A stretch of DNA of 64,000 nt, from positions 877,921-941,920 of the forward strand of contig NZ_RAQI01000002.1 of NCBI RefSeq assembly GCF_003610465.1. Reading direction: 5' to 3'. A program made the position numbers and the translations under genes. Under the pieces are notes generated by a model. That model saw nothing but the letters and a program-made list of their open reading frames with translations. It did no database searches and was not told the origin of the DNA. Shown one piece after another: positions 1-7,230 of this stretch. The first letter of the stretch is position 1. The number at the start of each line of letters is the position of its first letter. The stretch is from Xenorhabdus ehlersii (lineage in GTDB: Bacteria > Pseudomonadota > Gammaproteobacteria > Enterobacterales > Enterobacteriaceae).

Positions 1-1
1 C

Positions 2-997
2 GTCTGTATTTCTTCCTTACTTAAGGAATCAGGCGGTAAATTTGGTGAATCATTACCTTTCTCTGATCATGTTGATAAACTCTTCGACAGAATTATTTTG
101 GATGAAAAACCCGCAGCAAATACCCTTGCTGACTGGAATAACAATATTGAAAGAGTTAAAGAGTTTTTTGCTGATATTCCGTGTATGGAAATATCTCTTG
201 AGCATGTTAACGAATATCTCAATAAATACCATACAGAGGCATCTGCTAATGTCCAAAACAGAAAGGTATCTTTTTTAAAGAAACTCTTTAGCTATGCCGT
301 TGATGAATCTCTAATGTTTGATAATCCAGCAGAACGCAAGAAACGTAAACGGACAGATAAAAAAATGCGCCGCCGATTATCACTGGAAGACTTTAAAAAG
401 ATACGTATCGCTGCAGAACCGTGGTTACGAACAGCAATGGATCTAGCACTGCAAACCACTCAGGCCAGATTAGAGGTTTCGCGTATCAGATACAACATCA
501 AATCCCCCCAAGAAGGTGTTTGTGGTTGTATGTGGTATCCAGAACCACAAAATGGCATTTATGGGATGCTTTATATTCACAGGCAAAAAATTCAGAATAA
601 AGAAGCGTCTCACGTTGCTATTCCTATCGGAGAGAAGTTAAAACAGATTATTGATGATAGCCGGGATTCTATTGCTAGCCCGTATGTTGTTCATCGCTTG
701 CCAATCAAGCGACCGAACAAGATTAGCTCAGAAGTCCACCATCCTACGCAAGTTGCACCAGACTATCTGAGTCGGGCATTTTCAGCATTGAGAGATCAAG
801 TGGGCGTTGCTGCACATTTGCCGATTGCAGAAAGACCGACATTTCACGAAATCCGGGCATTGGCTGCACACATGTTTAAAACTAATGGGTTAGACCCTCA
901 AGCACGTATGGCACACAGTGATGCAAAATCGACAAAAGTCTATACTCAGAACCATGTTAAATGGGTAGAAGTTCCTCACGGAGAGATAGCCATTTAG
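2..997 (+). CDS. phage-type tyrosine integrase, 5' end cut by window edge
   Basis: Site-specific tyrosine recombinase of an integrated element. The frame is open from position 2, so the N-terminus lies outside the window and no start can be chosen; the ATG at 98 is internal. A SAM-like DNA-binding segment comes first (around 98-300). The catalytic part follows: a first Arg region near 'TTQARLEVSRIRY', the H-x-x-R box as 'FHEIRAL', a later His in 'MAHSD' and the nucleophilic Tyr in 'KVYTQNH'. The gene ends 130 bp before a tRNA-Pro 3' fragment, the usual location for an integrase that uses a tRNA gene as its attachment site. The phage or island it belongs to extends left of the window. The family is clear; the exact phage type is not. 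Confidence 0.9.
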   Translation, partial: VCISSLLKESGGKFGESLPFSDHVDKLFDRIILDEKPAANTLADWNNNIERVKEFFADIPCMEISLEHVNEYLNKYHTEASANVQNRKVSFLKKLFSYAVDESLMFDNPAERKKRKRTDKKMRRRLSLEDFKKIRIAAEPWLRTAMDLALQTTQARLEVSRIRYNIKSPQEGVCGCMWYPEPQNGIYGMLYIHRQKIQNKEASHVAIPIGEKLKQIIDDSRDSIASPYVVHRLPIKRPNKISSEVHHPTQVAPDYLSRAFSALRDQVGVAAHLPIAERPTFHEIRALAAHMFKTNGLDPQARMAHSDAKSTKVYTQNHVKWVEVPHGEIAI

Positions 998-1126
998 CAT
1001 GGTAAAATAGAGTCTAACTCATTGATGTATAAAGCACGAATTTTGCAGATTATGCACTGTTTGCAAAACCAGTCAAAACGCCTTAAGCCCTTGCTACATA
1101 AGGCTTTGAGAGTGAAATAATCGCCT

Positions 1127-1173
1127 TCATGGGGTGTCGGGGGTCGTAGGTTCAAATCCTATCATGCCGACCA
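1127..1173 (+). other. 3' half of tRNA-Pro(GGG) (proL-like), attachment site remnant
   Basis: These 47 bases match the 3' half of the enterobacterial proline tRNA with GGG anticodon: anticodon arm 'TCATGGGGTGT', then the variable loop, T arm ('GGTTCAAATCC') and the 3' end 'GCCGACCA'. No 5' half lies upstream (1000-1126 is unrelated), so it cannot make a tRNA here. It is best read as the chromosomal side of an integration site, with the completed tRNA at the other end of the element outside the window. Identification by comparison with E. coli proL is from memory. Confidence 0.85.
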
Positions 1174-1184
1174 AATTTCCCTAG

Positions 1185-1214
1185 AAAAACCAACCTGTTA
1201 AGGTTGGTTTTTTT
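1185..1214 (+). terminator. rho-independent terminator after tRNA-Pro fragment
   Basis: A 12-bp stem (AAAAACCAACCT, loop GTTA, AGGTTGGTTTTT) with a T run, 11 bp after the CCA end. It probably is the native terminator of the split tRNA gene. From here to 1621 I see no supported gene. Confidence 0.85.
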
Positions 1215-1621
1215 ATGGCTGGAATTTGCTCTTGGTAAAATTCTGGTAAAATGACAGTCGGAAAGTGGCAAAGATCCACTAACTTTTGAATGAATTTTAT
1301 TGCTGTTTAAAGGCGTGTGAAACTTCTTTTTTCTTGCTGTTTTTTTCGATGATTTCAAATTAAAATTTATTAGAATAATTGTTTATTTATTCACTCCTAT
1401 ACATTTTCAGAACAAAAAGACACTCCTTTGCTCAGAAAAGAAGTAGAAGACATCCGTGGCAACAGCACATGCATAACTGTTCCTTACGGAATATAGATAA
1501 AGTTCAGGGAGAGGAAGAGGTTACCCATACATTGCTCTTGAACATGTGTGGGAACGCTGGCAGGAATATTTAACCCTGTAATATTATGGTCGTTTAATAA
1601 CTATTCAGTATTATTATATTA

Positions 1622-1711
1622 ATGAATAAAATAGATTTTCGATATGACATTAATGAATTGCGAGCCATCGTTGTTCTTAGCATTCTGATATTTCTCCATG
1701 TTGTCAGGTGA
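1622..1711 (+). pseudogene. N-terminal remnant of an acyltransferase-3 (OafA/YrhL-like) gene
   Basis: A 29-codon reading frame starts with ATG and ends in TGA. It reads like the first residues of membrane acyltransferase-3 family proteins: 'FRYDINELRAIVVLSIL' followed by a hydrophobic, His-containing stretch, compare the family's 'YRxDIDGLRAIAVLxVxxFH'. Complete members have about 350-650 residues and ten membrane segments, so only the start of TM1 is left. No continuation is visible in the other frames before the convergent acetyltransferase gene at 1747. It is probably a relic of a surface-polysaccharide or lipid O-acetylase. Confidence 0.55.
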
Positions 1712-1746
1712 ATTTATAGGAGTTGATATATTTTTTTGAATTGATG

Positions 1747-2568
1747 TCACGATCGATAATTCTCCATCCAATATACTGCATAATCCAATATCTCTTTAGC
1801 AGGCACAAGCAGTGTATTAGCAGATCCAATGATGCCTTCAATAATCACCTCTGAGTGCGCATGGCAAAAATGTTCAACGATATCTTTAAAATAACCTTGA
1901 TTAAATTGTTCACAAACAGGATCTACAGTATCAAATTCCTCTAGCATCACCCATTCTACTTGGTTATTTTGCAATAGTGGGATCTCCATTTTTCTAATAC
2001 GCTTGTTGGGAATATTTGCCAAATACTCAGCATGATGCAAAAGGCTCATGGTTTCATATGGAGCGCCAATCATAAGAACTTTTCCCTGACGCTCTACCAA
2101 TTTTGCAAATGGTGAATCATTACCATAGCCATAATCTAATGAATGATTCTCTACAAAATACTCAGCACTATTTCCAATAGCGACTACAGAAGCGCCAGGA
2201 TTTTGACTTCGAATAGCTCCTTTGGTTGTCCTGACACACTCAGTGAATACACCATGATCTCTGCTTGCTCGTGAAAATGATCGATCATATGGCATGATTT
2301 CAGATTTTAATTCTGATGGAACATGACCTCTTACATCCAAACTATCTTCATAATTTTGTTCCCAATTTGTATAACACAATAATACTCCTCCAACTCCCAA
2401 AACAGTTAAAATAGCCTGGATAAGATCATCGGCACCATTCAAACAATCGCCAACAGATCGCATAGCAACATGAGCCATAACAACATCACCTTGTTTTATG
2501 CCTATCTTTTGTAGCTGCTGAACAAGCATCGATTTTGTCCAATATTTATCTTCACCCACTTGGATCAT
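1747..2568 (-). CDS. AAC(3)-family aminoglycoside N-acetyltransferase-like protein
   Basis: A 273-residue protein of the antibiotic N-acetyltransferase (AAC(3)/YokD) family, which transfers acetyl from acetyl-CoA to the 3-amino group of 2-deoxystreptamine aminoglycosides; some members have other amine substrates. Seen here: N-terminal 'GIKQGDVVMAHVAMRSVG' (family GVxxGDxLxVHSSxRSxG), a Gly-rich 'VLGVGGVLLCYTNW' strand, 'NDSPFAKL' and 'GKVLMIGAPYETMSLLHHAEYLA' containing the conserved His. Length is typical. It stands alone, with no resistance cassette or integron next to it. It could be intrinsic resistance or self-protection enzymology; the substrate cannot be read from sequence. Confidence 0.85.
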   Translation of the reverse strand: MIQVGEDKYWTKSMLVQQLQKIGIKQGDVVMAHVAMRSVGDCLNGADDLIQAILTVLGVGGVLLCYTNWEQNYEDSLDVRGHVPSELKSEIMPYDRSFSRASRDHGVFTECVRTTKGAIRSQNPGASVVAIGNSAEYFVENHSLDYGYGNDSPFAKLVERQGKVLMIGAPYETMSLLHHAEYLANIPNKRIRKMEIPLLQNNQVEWVMLEEFDTVDPVCEQFNQGYFKDIVEHFCHAHSEVIIEGIIGSANTLLVPAKEILDYAVYWMENYRS

Positions 2569-2716
2569 ATATCTAACCCTATGTTGATTTTATTACCCTC
2601 ACTCTTTGTTTAAGTTTAGTTTATTGCATATTATTCAATTTGGGGCTACCTTATTTAGGTGTACTCAAAATCCTACTTGTTTAGTACACCCTCATTTGCT
2701 TCTTATTTCGCTCTTC

Positions 2717-2745
2717 CCCTCCCTGAATTCAGGGAGGGATTTTTG
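2717..2745 (+). terminator. strong hairpin terminator
   Basis: CCCTCCCTGAATTCAGGGAGGG followed by five T, in the 437-bp gap between the acetyltransferase start and the LPMO gene. There is no plus-strand gene just upstream for it to serve, so it may be left over from a lost gene. The rest of the gap is AT-rich and presumably holds both promoters; no operator is recognised. Confidence 0.7.
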
Positions 2746-3005
2746 TTGTTAAAAAGATTTTCTAAAACAGATTTTTCCTACCATATGTCATTGTCTCAGA
2801 ATCAATGACAATTATATCTCTCAATAATATCTTTCTGGCATACCTCTATCATAAATTAAGTATTTATAATTACCTAATTTTGTTATAAATATTTCTATGC
2901 ACTTCCATGATAAGAAATTTAAATTTCATTAATGATTAATATAATAATAAGAAAGTAAATTCACTTATTTTACAGTCAAGTAAGGAAAAAAATAGGAAAT
3001 TCATC

Positions 3006-3599
3006 ATGAATATTAAAAAGTCTCTACTTTTGGCGGGATTGACGGCTTTTGGTTCTATCCCATTCTCTAGTATTGCTGAACCAGATTCAAATCATGGATA
3101 TATCGACACACCACCAAGCAGGGCACTTTTATGCCAAAAAAGCATCAATAAAAACTGCGGACCTGTCACGTACGAACCACAATCGGTTGAAGGCCCCAAA
3201 GGCTTCCCACAAGGGGGACCACCAGACGGGCAAATCGCCAGTGGTGGTGTTGGTCAGTTCAAACAGCTCAATGAACAAAGTACAGACCGCTGGCATCATG
3301 TCGCTATCAATAAAGGAATCAACAAATTTAATTGGACAATAACAGCCCGGCATAGCACCACTTCATGGCAATTCTATATTACCAAACCTGGCTGGGATCC
3401 AAATAAACCTCTAACACGCGCCCAATTAGATCTAAAACCCTTCTGTGAGCGCCTTGATAATGGAAAAAGGCCAGGCCAAACTGTCTCACTGAACTGTGAT
3501 ATTCCCGATCGCTCAGGCTATCATGTTATTCTCGGCGTGTGGACAATTGCTGATACCACCAATGCTTTCTATCAAGTTATTGATGTTGATATTAAATAA
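3006..3599 (+). CDS. AA10 lytic polysaccharide monooxygenase (chitin-binding protein, CBP21-like)
   Basis: A secreted copper oxidase that cleaves crystalline chitin, 197 residues, single-domain like Serratia CBP21. Residues 1-24 form a signal peptide ending 'SSIA'. The catalytic domain follows from His30: 'HGYIDTPPSRALLCQ', 'CGPVTYEPQSVEG', 'DGQIASGG', the second copper His in 'ITARHSTTSWQFYITKPGW' and the axial Phe in 'TNAFYQVIDV'. The copper brace needs the first His as the mature N-terminus, but here five residues (EPDSN) lie between the likely signal peptidase site and His30. The start ATG has a purine-rich upstream region. Likely role: attack on insect chitin or peritrophic matrix. Family call very secure; maturation unclear. 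Confidence 0.95.
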   Translation: MNIKKSLLLAGLTAFGSIPFSSIAEPDSNHGYIDTPPSRALLCQKSINKNCGPVTYEPQSVEGPKGFPQGGPPDGQIASGGVGQFKQLNEQSTDRWHHVAINKGINKFNWTITARHSTTSWQFYITKPGWDPNKPLTRAQLDLKPFCERLDNGKRPGQTVSLNCDIPDRSGYHVILGVWTIADTTNAFYQVIDVDIK

Positions 3600-3652
3600 T
3601 ATTCTTAATTAAACTGACATTTTATTTATGAATATTATATGAGTACAAAAAG

Positions 3653-3678
3653 TGCTGGTACATGACCAGCATTTTTTT
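3653..3678 (+). terminator. rho-independent terminator after LPMO gene
   Basis: TGCTGGTACATGACCAGCA followed by seven T, about 50 bp after the LPMO stop codon. Confidence 0.85.
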
Positions 3679-3744
3679 CTAAAAAATTAAAATGCTTTTC
3701 AGATAAGATCTATTCACCCAAGACCCCTTAACACATAGAAAAAT

Positions 3745-4140
3745 ATGAAAAAATCAACTATTCTTAGAATTGCCAGACCAACAGATAATCTTACTAAAAT
3801 TGCAGAAATGTATTGTCATGGCTTAAATTTCATCATACTAGGTGAATTCAAAGATCACGATAGTTTTGATGGTATCATGCTAGGGCATCCCAACCATTCT
3901 TGGCATCTTGAATTTACTCATCACCACAATACACATGTTGGTAAGGCTCCAACTAAAGATAATTTATTAGCATTTTATATTGAAGATGAGCTTGAATGGC
4001 AAGAGCAAGTACAATCGATGCAAAATGCTGGGTTTATTCTCGTTCCTTCTTATAATCCTTATTGGGATAAGAACGGAAAAACTTTTGAAGATATCGATGG
4101 TTATCGTATTGTATTACAACATAGTACATCAGAGATTTAG
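3745..4140 (+). CDS. VOC (glyoxalase/bleomycin-resistance fold) protein, YycE-like
   Basis: 131 residues with the YycE-type VOC pattern: 'ILRIARPTDNLTKIAEMYC' at the N-terminus, 'DSFDGIMLGHPNHSWHLEFT' in the middle, 'PTKDNLLAFYI' and a C-terminal 'NPYWDKNGKTFEDIDGYRIVL'. VOC proteins are metal-dependent isomerases, dioxygenases or small-molecule binding proteins; no substrate is known for this subgroup. Candidate metal ligands (His56, Glu in 'LEFT', the final Asp/Glu pair) are visible. It is a single gene between two terminated units. No recognisable strong ribosome binding site precedes the ATG. Confidence 0.8.
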   Translation: MKKSTILRIARPTDNLTKIAEMYCHGLNFIILGEFKDHDSFDGIMLGHPNHSWHLEFTHHHNTHVGKAPTKDNLLAFYIEDELEWQEQVQSMQNAGFILVPSYNPYWDKNGKTFEDIDGYRIVLQHSTSEI

Positions 4141-4292
4141 TTATTTATTTCACGGTAAATTACTTATTCAAAGGATTATTTCCTTATCATATTGATCGTT
4201 TATTCAATTAGGCTATTAGTGATAATCAGATTAGACTTCTACTTTTTATTTCTGATAGCCTAAAAAACTACCATAATATTTATTTTATCATG

Positions 4293-4727
4293 TCATGATA
4301 AGAATGTTTTCTGCTCTGATTCCCTTCGCATACGCAGAGCCGCTAACTTTTCCCCATCGGCACGATCCCATTTCACAAACTCCTTTGCTGCACCTTGGTA
4401 ATCACCTGTATTCAATTTTATCAATAATGTTGAATGAGCAAAATTGCCGATCCCTAAATTGAAAATAAACGAGCATAAGGCATCAAATTGCCCTTGTGTT
4501 AGAGGTACCTTAACTAATCGCTGAATCGCTGCATAAATAGGGATAAGATCTTGATGTAAAAATTCCTCAGCCTGTTGCACAGTTATCACTTGTCCAGACT
4601 CAACTCCTTTTGTATGACCATATCCAATTGTCCACGGTGCTGCTCCAGTGGCAGGATCTGGATATGCTTTCAATTTCAAGCCCTCATAACTTTTAAGTTT
4701 ATTAACACCGCTTTCACTGATTTTCAT
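4293..4727 (-). CDS. phage-type lysozyme (GH24 endolysin)
   Basis: A 144-residue muramidase of the T4/P21 endolysin family. The catalytic region is near the N-terminus: Glu in 'KSYEGLKLKAYPDP', then 'WTIGYGHTKGV' carrying the conserved Thr; the core 'FDALCSFIFNLGIGNF' and C-terminal 'RMRRESEQKTFL' are typical. It has no SAR or classical signal sequence, so it would need a holin or another exit route. No holin, spanin or other phage gene is next to it. It may be a phage relic or a domesticated lysin used for release of large cargo. A loose inverted repeat at 4209-4262 lies downstream. Confidence 0.9.
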   Translation of the reverse strand: MKISESGVNKLKSYEGLKLKAYPDPATGAAPWTIGYGHTKGVESGQVITVQQAEEFLHQDLIPIYAAIQRLVKVPLTQGQFDALCSFIFNLGIGNFAHSTLLIKLNTGDYQGAAKEFVKWDRADGEKLAALRMRRESEQKTFLS

Positions 4728-4946
4728 TCATTTTCCCCGCTACCAGATTGGGCCCAAGATTATTTTTGGTCTAAAAAACAATCCAGAGATCAAGTGTAGA
4801 TGAAAAAACAATCAGAAAAGCTACAGTTATACTGGGTGATAAAGTCTCTACAAAAAACCAAATAAAAAATAATACGTTAAATATCAATAAATTATTATTT
4901 TATGCAAATTTTTTTTAATTTTTAAAAAAATATTTTAATAAATACC

Positions 4947-4974
4947 TTGACTCTTTTGCTTTTGAGCATAAAAT
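4947..4974 (+). promoter_or_regulatory. sigma70-type promoter for the 24-codon ORF
   Basis: -35 TTGACT, 16-bp spacer, -10 TAAAAT. It lies 64 bp upstream of the small ORF at 5038. The surrounding DNA (4728-4940) is very AT-rich and otherwise empty. Confidence 0.6.
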
Positions 4975-5037
4975 CCTCCTCAGAATTTAGATTTTCGTGA
5001 AGTAAATCACAATTTATAACCCTCAAAGGAAATCATC

Positions 5038-5112
5038 ATGAAATCTGTAAAATCTTTCCTCTCAAATGTACACTGCGTTGTTATCCGGTTATCAGCAACT
5101 CGTTTTATGTAA
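5038..5112 (+). CDS. unrecognised 24-residue peptide
   Basis: Short ORF MKSVKSFLSNVH...TRFM, ending in TAA. It has a clear Shine-Dalgarno (AAAGGA, 7 bp before ATG), a good promoter 64 bp upstream and a rho-independent terminator 22 bp downstream, so it forms a complete small transcription unit of roughly 180 nt. The peptide is basic at the N-terminus with a hydrophobic middle (CVVIRL), compatible with a small membrane-associated peptide, a leader peptide or part of a dual-function small RNA. I do not recognise a family. The alternative is that the transcript is a plain sRNA and the ORF chance. Confidence 0.45.
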   Translation: MKSVKSFLSNVHCVVIRLSATRFM

Positions 5113-5133
5113 GAGCTGCTACAATATAAAAAT

Positions 5134-5158
5134 AAGCCAGTCGAAAACTGGCTTTTTT
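5134..5158 (+). terminator. rho-independent terminator after the 24-codon ORF
   Basis: AAGCCAG TCGAAAA CTGGCTT with a T-rich tail. Closes the small transcription unit that begins near 4980. Confidence 0.85.
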
Positions 5159-5250
5159 ATCGTCGCTACAGACCTAAGGTAAATGCTTTCTTGCCTGTTT
5201 CATTATTTACACACTATTCATTGAACTTCTGTTCCGAAAAATTTGTCTTA

Positions 5251-5329
5251 TATACCTAATAAATTTCAAGTCGCAATACTGCGGCAAGGCAACAAAGCAG
5301 CAACCTGCAAAAACTAAAATGAAGGTATA
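5251..5329. repeat. 79-bp inverted-repeat-bounded element (YPAL/ERIC-like palindromic repeat)
   Basis: Begins TATACCTAATAAATTTCAAG and ends AATGAAGGTATA, with terminal inverted repeats TATACCT/AGGTATA and the motif GCGGCAAGGC inside. Intergenic elements of this kind, starting 'ATACCTAATAAATTTCAAGT', are common in Xenorhabdus, Photorhabdus and Yersinia. This copy looks degenerate on its right arm. It ends 18 bp before the first possible start (5347) and 62 bp before the preferred start of the downstream membrane protein gene. Confidence 0.6.
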
Positions 5330-5391
5330 GAGTTCATAGAATTTCTATGCTGATTGGTTTGCAGTGTTTATTTAAACATCAGGAGAACACG

Positions 5392-5742
5392 ATGAATTCG
5401 ATGGACTTTCGTAGTCTGAAGTTAAAATCAGAATTAGGGATACTTGAGATTATTTTACATCTCGTCACCTGGTTCCTGATTATTTTATTTACATTAGGGT
5501 TAGGTGCCTTCGTGTTTCCCTACTATATGACTCGATTTATCATTAGTAAAACACATGTTATCGATCGAGATAGCGGACAAATTATCGGTAAATTAAATTG
5601 TGAGATCAATTTAGTCCAAATAATTGGATATGTTGTAATTTGGGCTATCCTCTCTTTTATTACATTTGGTCTTTTATATTTTGTATATCTTTACAAAATT
5701 ATAGCGCATTGCATTAATCATACACGTGTGATCTCTGCATAA
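5392..5742 (+). CDS. small inner-membrane protein, DUF6693-like
   Basis: 116 residues from the ATG at 5392, chosen because it follows a good ribosome binding site (CAGGAGAACACG); an upstream in-frame ATG at 5347 would add 15 residues without one. Two hydrophobic hairpins flank a short polar middle: 'WFLIILFTLGLGAFVFPYYM', then 'THVIDRDSGQIIGKLNCEIN', then 'VVIWAILSFITFGLLYFVYL'. The repeated layout (W-x-I/L...FxTxGLGxFxFPYY...TFGLLYFxYLY) fits the uncharacterised DUF6693 family. Function unknown. Convergent with the amidase gene. Confidence 0.6.
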   Translation: MNSMDFRSLKLKSELGILEIILHLVTWFLIILFTLGLGAFVFPYYMTRFIISKTHVIDRDSGQIIGKLNCEINLVQIIGYVVIWAILSFITFGLLYFVYLYKIIAHCINHTRVISA

Positions 5743-5874
5743 AAACTAGCAGAATACATAATCACAGGCATAATCCTCTTATGCCTGTCATCATAAGAAA
5801 CCATGACATACTCTCTAAGAGCAGATCTTCCCGTTAAATTAAAACTATTTCTATACTATATTTTTTCATCTTTC

Positions 5875-5905
5875 AAATTGCAGCTAAATTAATAAGCTGC
5901 AATTT
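5875..5905. terminator. hairpin between convergent genes
   Basis: Perfect 11-bp stem AAATTGCAGCT / AGCTGCAATTT with a 9-nt AT loop. It sits between the 3' ends of the DUF6693-like gene and the amidase gene and could serve both, although the T tracts are short. Confidence 0.5.
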
Positions 5906-5934
5906 GGCATCTATAAAATATATTTCATTAGAAA

Positions 5935-6711
5935 TTAAGATTTATTATCAAAGTATTTTTCAACCAAGGCATATAAAATGGCGATGGTTTCTATATCTGG
6001 TACACCGTCATAGTATGATTGACGGAAGTGCATTTGAAATACTTTAACTAAGGATTGAAAATTTTCTTCTTTTTCTGTACCTGTGATGTCATAACCATAA
6101 CGCTTAAACTTTTCTAAAATCTCGGTGGTATCAGGTAGGCAATGCCCGAATTGTTCAACATATTTCTGCTTAGTTTCTTCGTCATACCATGCACCCACTC
6201 CTGCATCATATAATTCTTTCCACGGAAAAGATGGACCTGGATCAGTTTTTCTTTGCCATGAAATATCTGAATGTCCTACTACATGAGTCGGTTTAATATC
6301 TGGGTAACGTTGTAATATATTGATGGCTAACTCTTTAAGAGCAGCAATTTGATCAGGGTGATAAGGAGGGAAAGTGAAAACGCCACGATCATCACTGGCC
6401 TCATTCACAATCTCAATACCTATGGATGTATCATTCAACCCTTCTCGCCCGTCCCAATAACTTATTCCTGCATGCCAGGCTCTTTCAAGTTCATCGACCA
6501 AATTGAAGATGTGAATTTTATCAAATCCAGCAGCGTGATAAGTTGGATCATCTGGATTTGGGACCAGGTAGTGAGCACTGACAAGTTCCCCGGTCAGTGC
6601 CTGAATAGATTTCTCAAAGTTCAAGGCAGTATAGTGCATAACTAAAAAGCGGGAACGTCTGTTAAAACTTTTGGTCGAACGATATGAATTATAATCAATT
6701 TTATACATCAT
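5935..6711 (-). CDS. N-acetylmuramoyl-L-alanine amidase, AmiD-like without signal peptide
   Basis: 258 residues colinear with mature E. coli AmiD: amidase_2 domain with 'LVMHYTALNFEKSIQAL' (Zn His), 'SAHYLVP', 'ERAWHAGISYW', 'NDTSIGIEIVN' (catalytic Glu) and 'VVGHSDISWQRKTDPGPSFPW' (Zn His and Asp/Lys region), then a C-terminal peptidoglycan-binding-like helical domain ('FQMHFRQSYYDGVPD'). It removes peptide stems from muramic acid. E. coli AmiD is an outer-membrane lipoprotein, but this protein begins directly at the domain with no signal peptide or lipobox, so it would stay cytoplasmic unless exported or released by lysis. Start supported by AAGGAG just upstream. A lysozyme gene lies 1.2 kb away. 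Confidence 0.9.
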   Translation of the reverse strand: MMYKIDYNSYRSTKSFNRRSRFLVMHYTALNFEKSIQALTGELVSAHYLVPNPDDPTYHAAGFDKIHIFNLVDELERAWHAGISYWDGREGLNDTSIGIEIVNEASDDRGVFTFPPYHPDQIAALKELAINILQRYPDIKPTHVVGHSDISWQRKTDPGPSFPWKELYDAGVGAWYDEETKQKYVEQFGHCLPDTTEILEKFKRYGYDITGTEKEENFQSLVKVFQMHFRQSYYDGVPDIETIAILYALVEKYFDNKS

Positions 6712-6962
6712 TGTTCTCCTTCACTTGTTTTGCTGGGTAAAACTGTAAGTTTCAAATCACCTCTATTCCACTGTTGCCAACAGCATAAAAGGAACAAACA
6801 TAGCAATAAAGGTTTTATTTATTTATTTTTAGAACATCGTGAAGAGGTAAGTGGAGAAATGGTGGGAACATGGACATACCGTCGTGATGATCGATATGTC
6901 CACAATCAAGAATAATACGAGGTTTGTTGCAGCAGTAATAAGATTGACTAATTTAAGGGAAG

Positions 6963-7229
6963 TTAAAGCTCAATTTCAAGATCCGTCAGTGGATAACAGC
7001 TACAGGGTAAAATTTCCCCTTCATTAACAAATGCCAGTGGCTTACAAGGATATCCAACCTTGCCTTTCACCAGGCGAACACGACAAGAACCGCAATACCC
7101 TTGCCGACATTGGTATTCAAGCTGAACTTTGCCGTGTTCCAGTGCTTCCAACAAATTGTCGTGCAAACCTGAAGAATAATGGATATATAACCCCTGCCGT
7201 GACGGCAGGGTGACTTTGTAATCAGCCAT
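6963..7229 (-). CDS. yfaE: 2Fe-2S ferredoxin, cofactor maintenance of NrdB
   Basis: 88-residue plant-type ferredoxin starting 'MADYKVTLPSRQGLYIHY'. The cluster loop 'CRQGYCGSC' and a later Cys ('PCSCY') give the four iron ligands. YfaE is known to help reassemble the diferric-tyrosyl cofactor of NrdB. The ATG lies 1 bp beyond the nrdB stop codon, so the two are translationally linked in the order nrdA-nrdB-yfaE. A longer in-frame extension into nrdB exists but has no family support. Confidence 0.95.
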   Translation of the reverse strand: MADYKVTLPSRQGLYIHYSSGLHDNLLEALEHGKVQLEYQCRQGYCGSCRVRLVKGKVGYPCKPLAFVNEGEILPCSCYPLTDLEIEL

Positions 7230-7230
7230 A

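Noticed and set aside
1379..1573. 64-codon ORF after the tRNA-Pro fragment
   Set aside because: No family resemblance, no ribosome binding site and odd composition; likely chance in AT-rich DNA.
6730..6915. 61-codon ORF between the amidase and yfaE
   Set aside because: No start context and no recognisable domain; probably non-coding.
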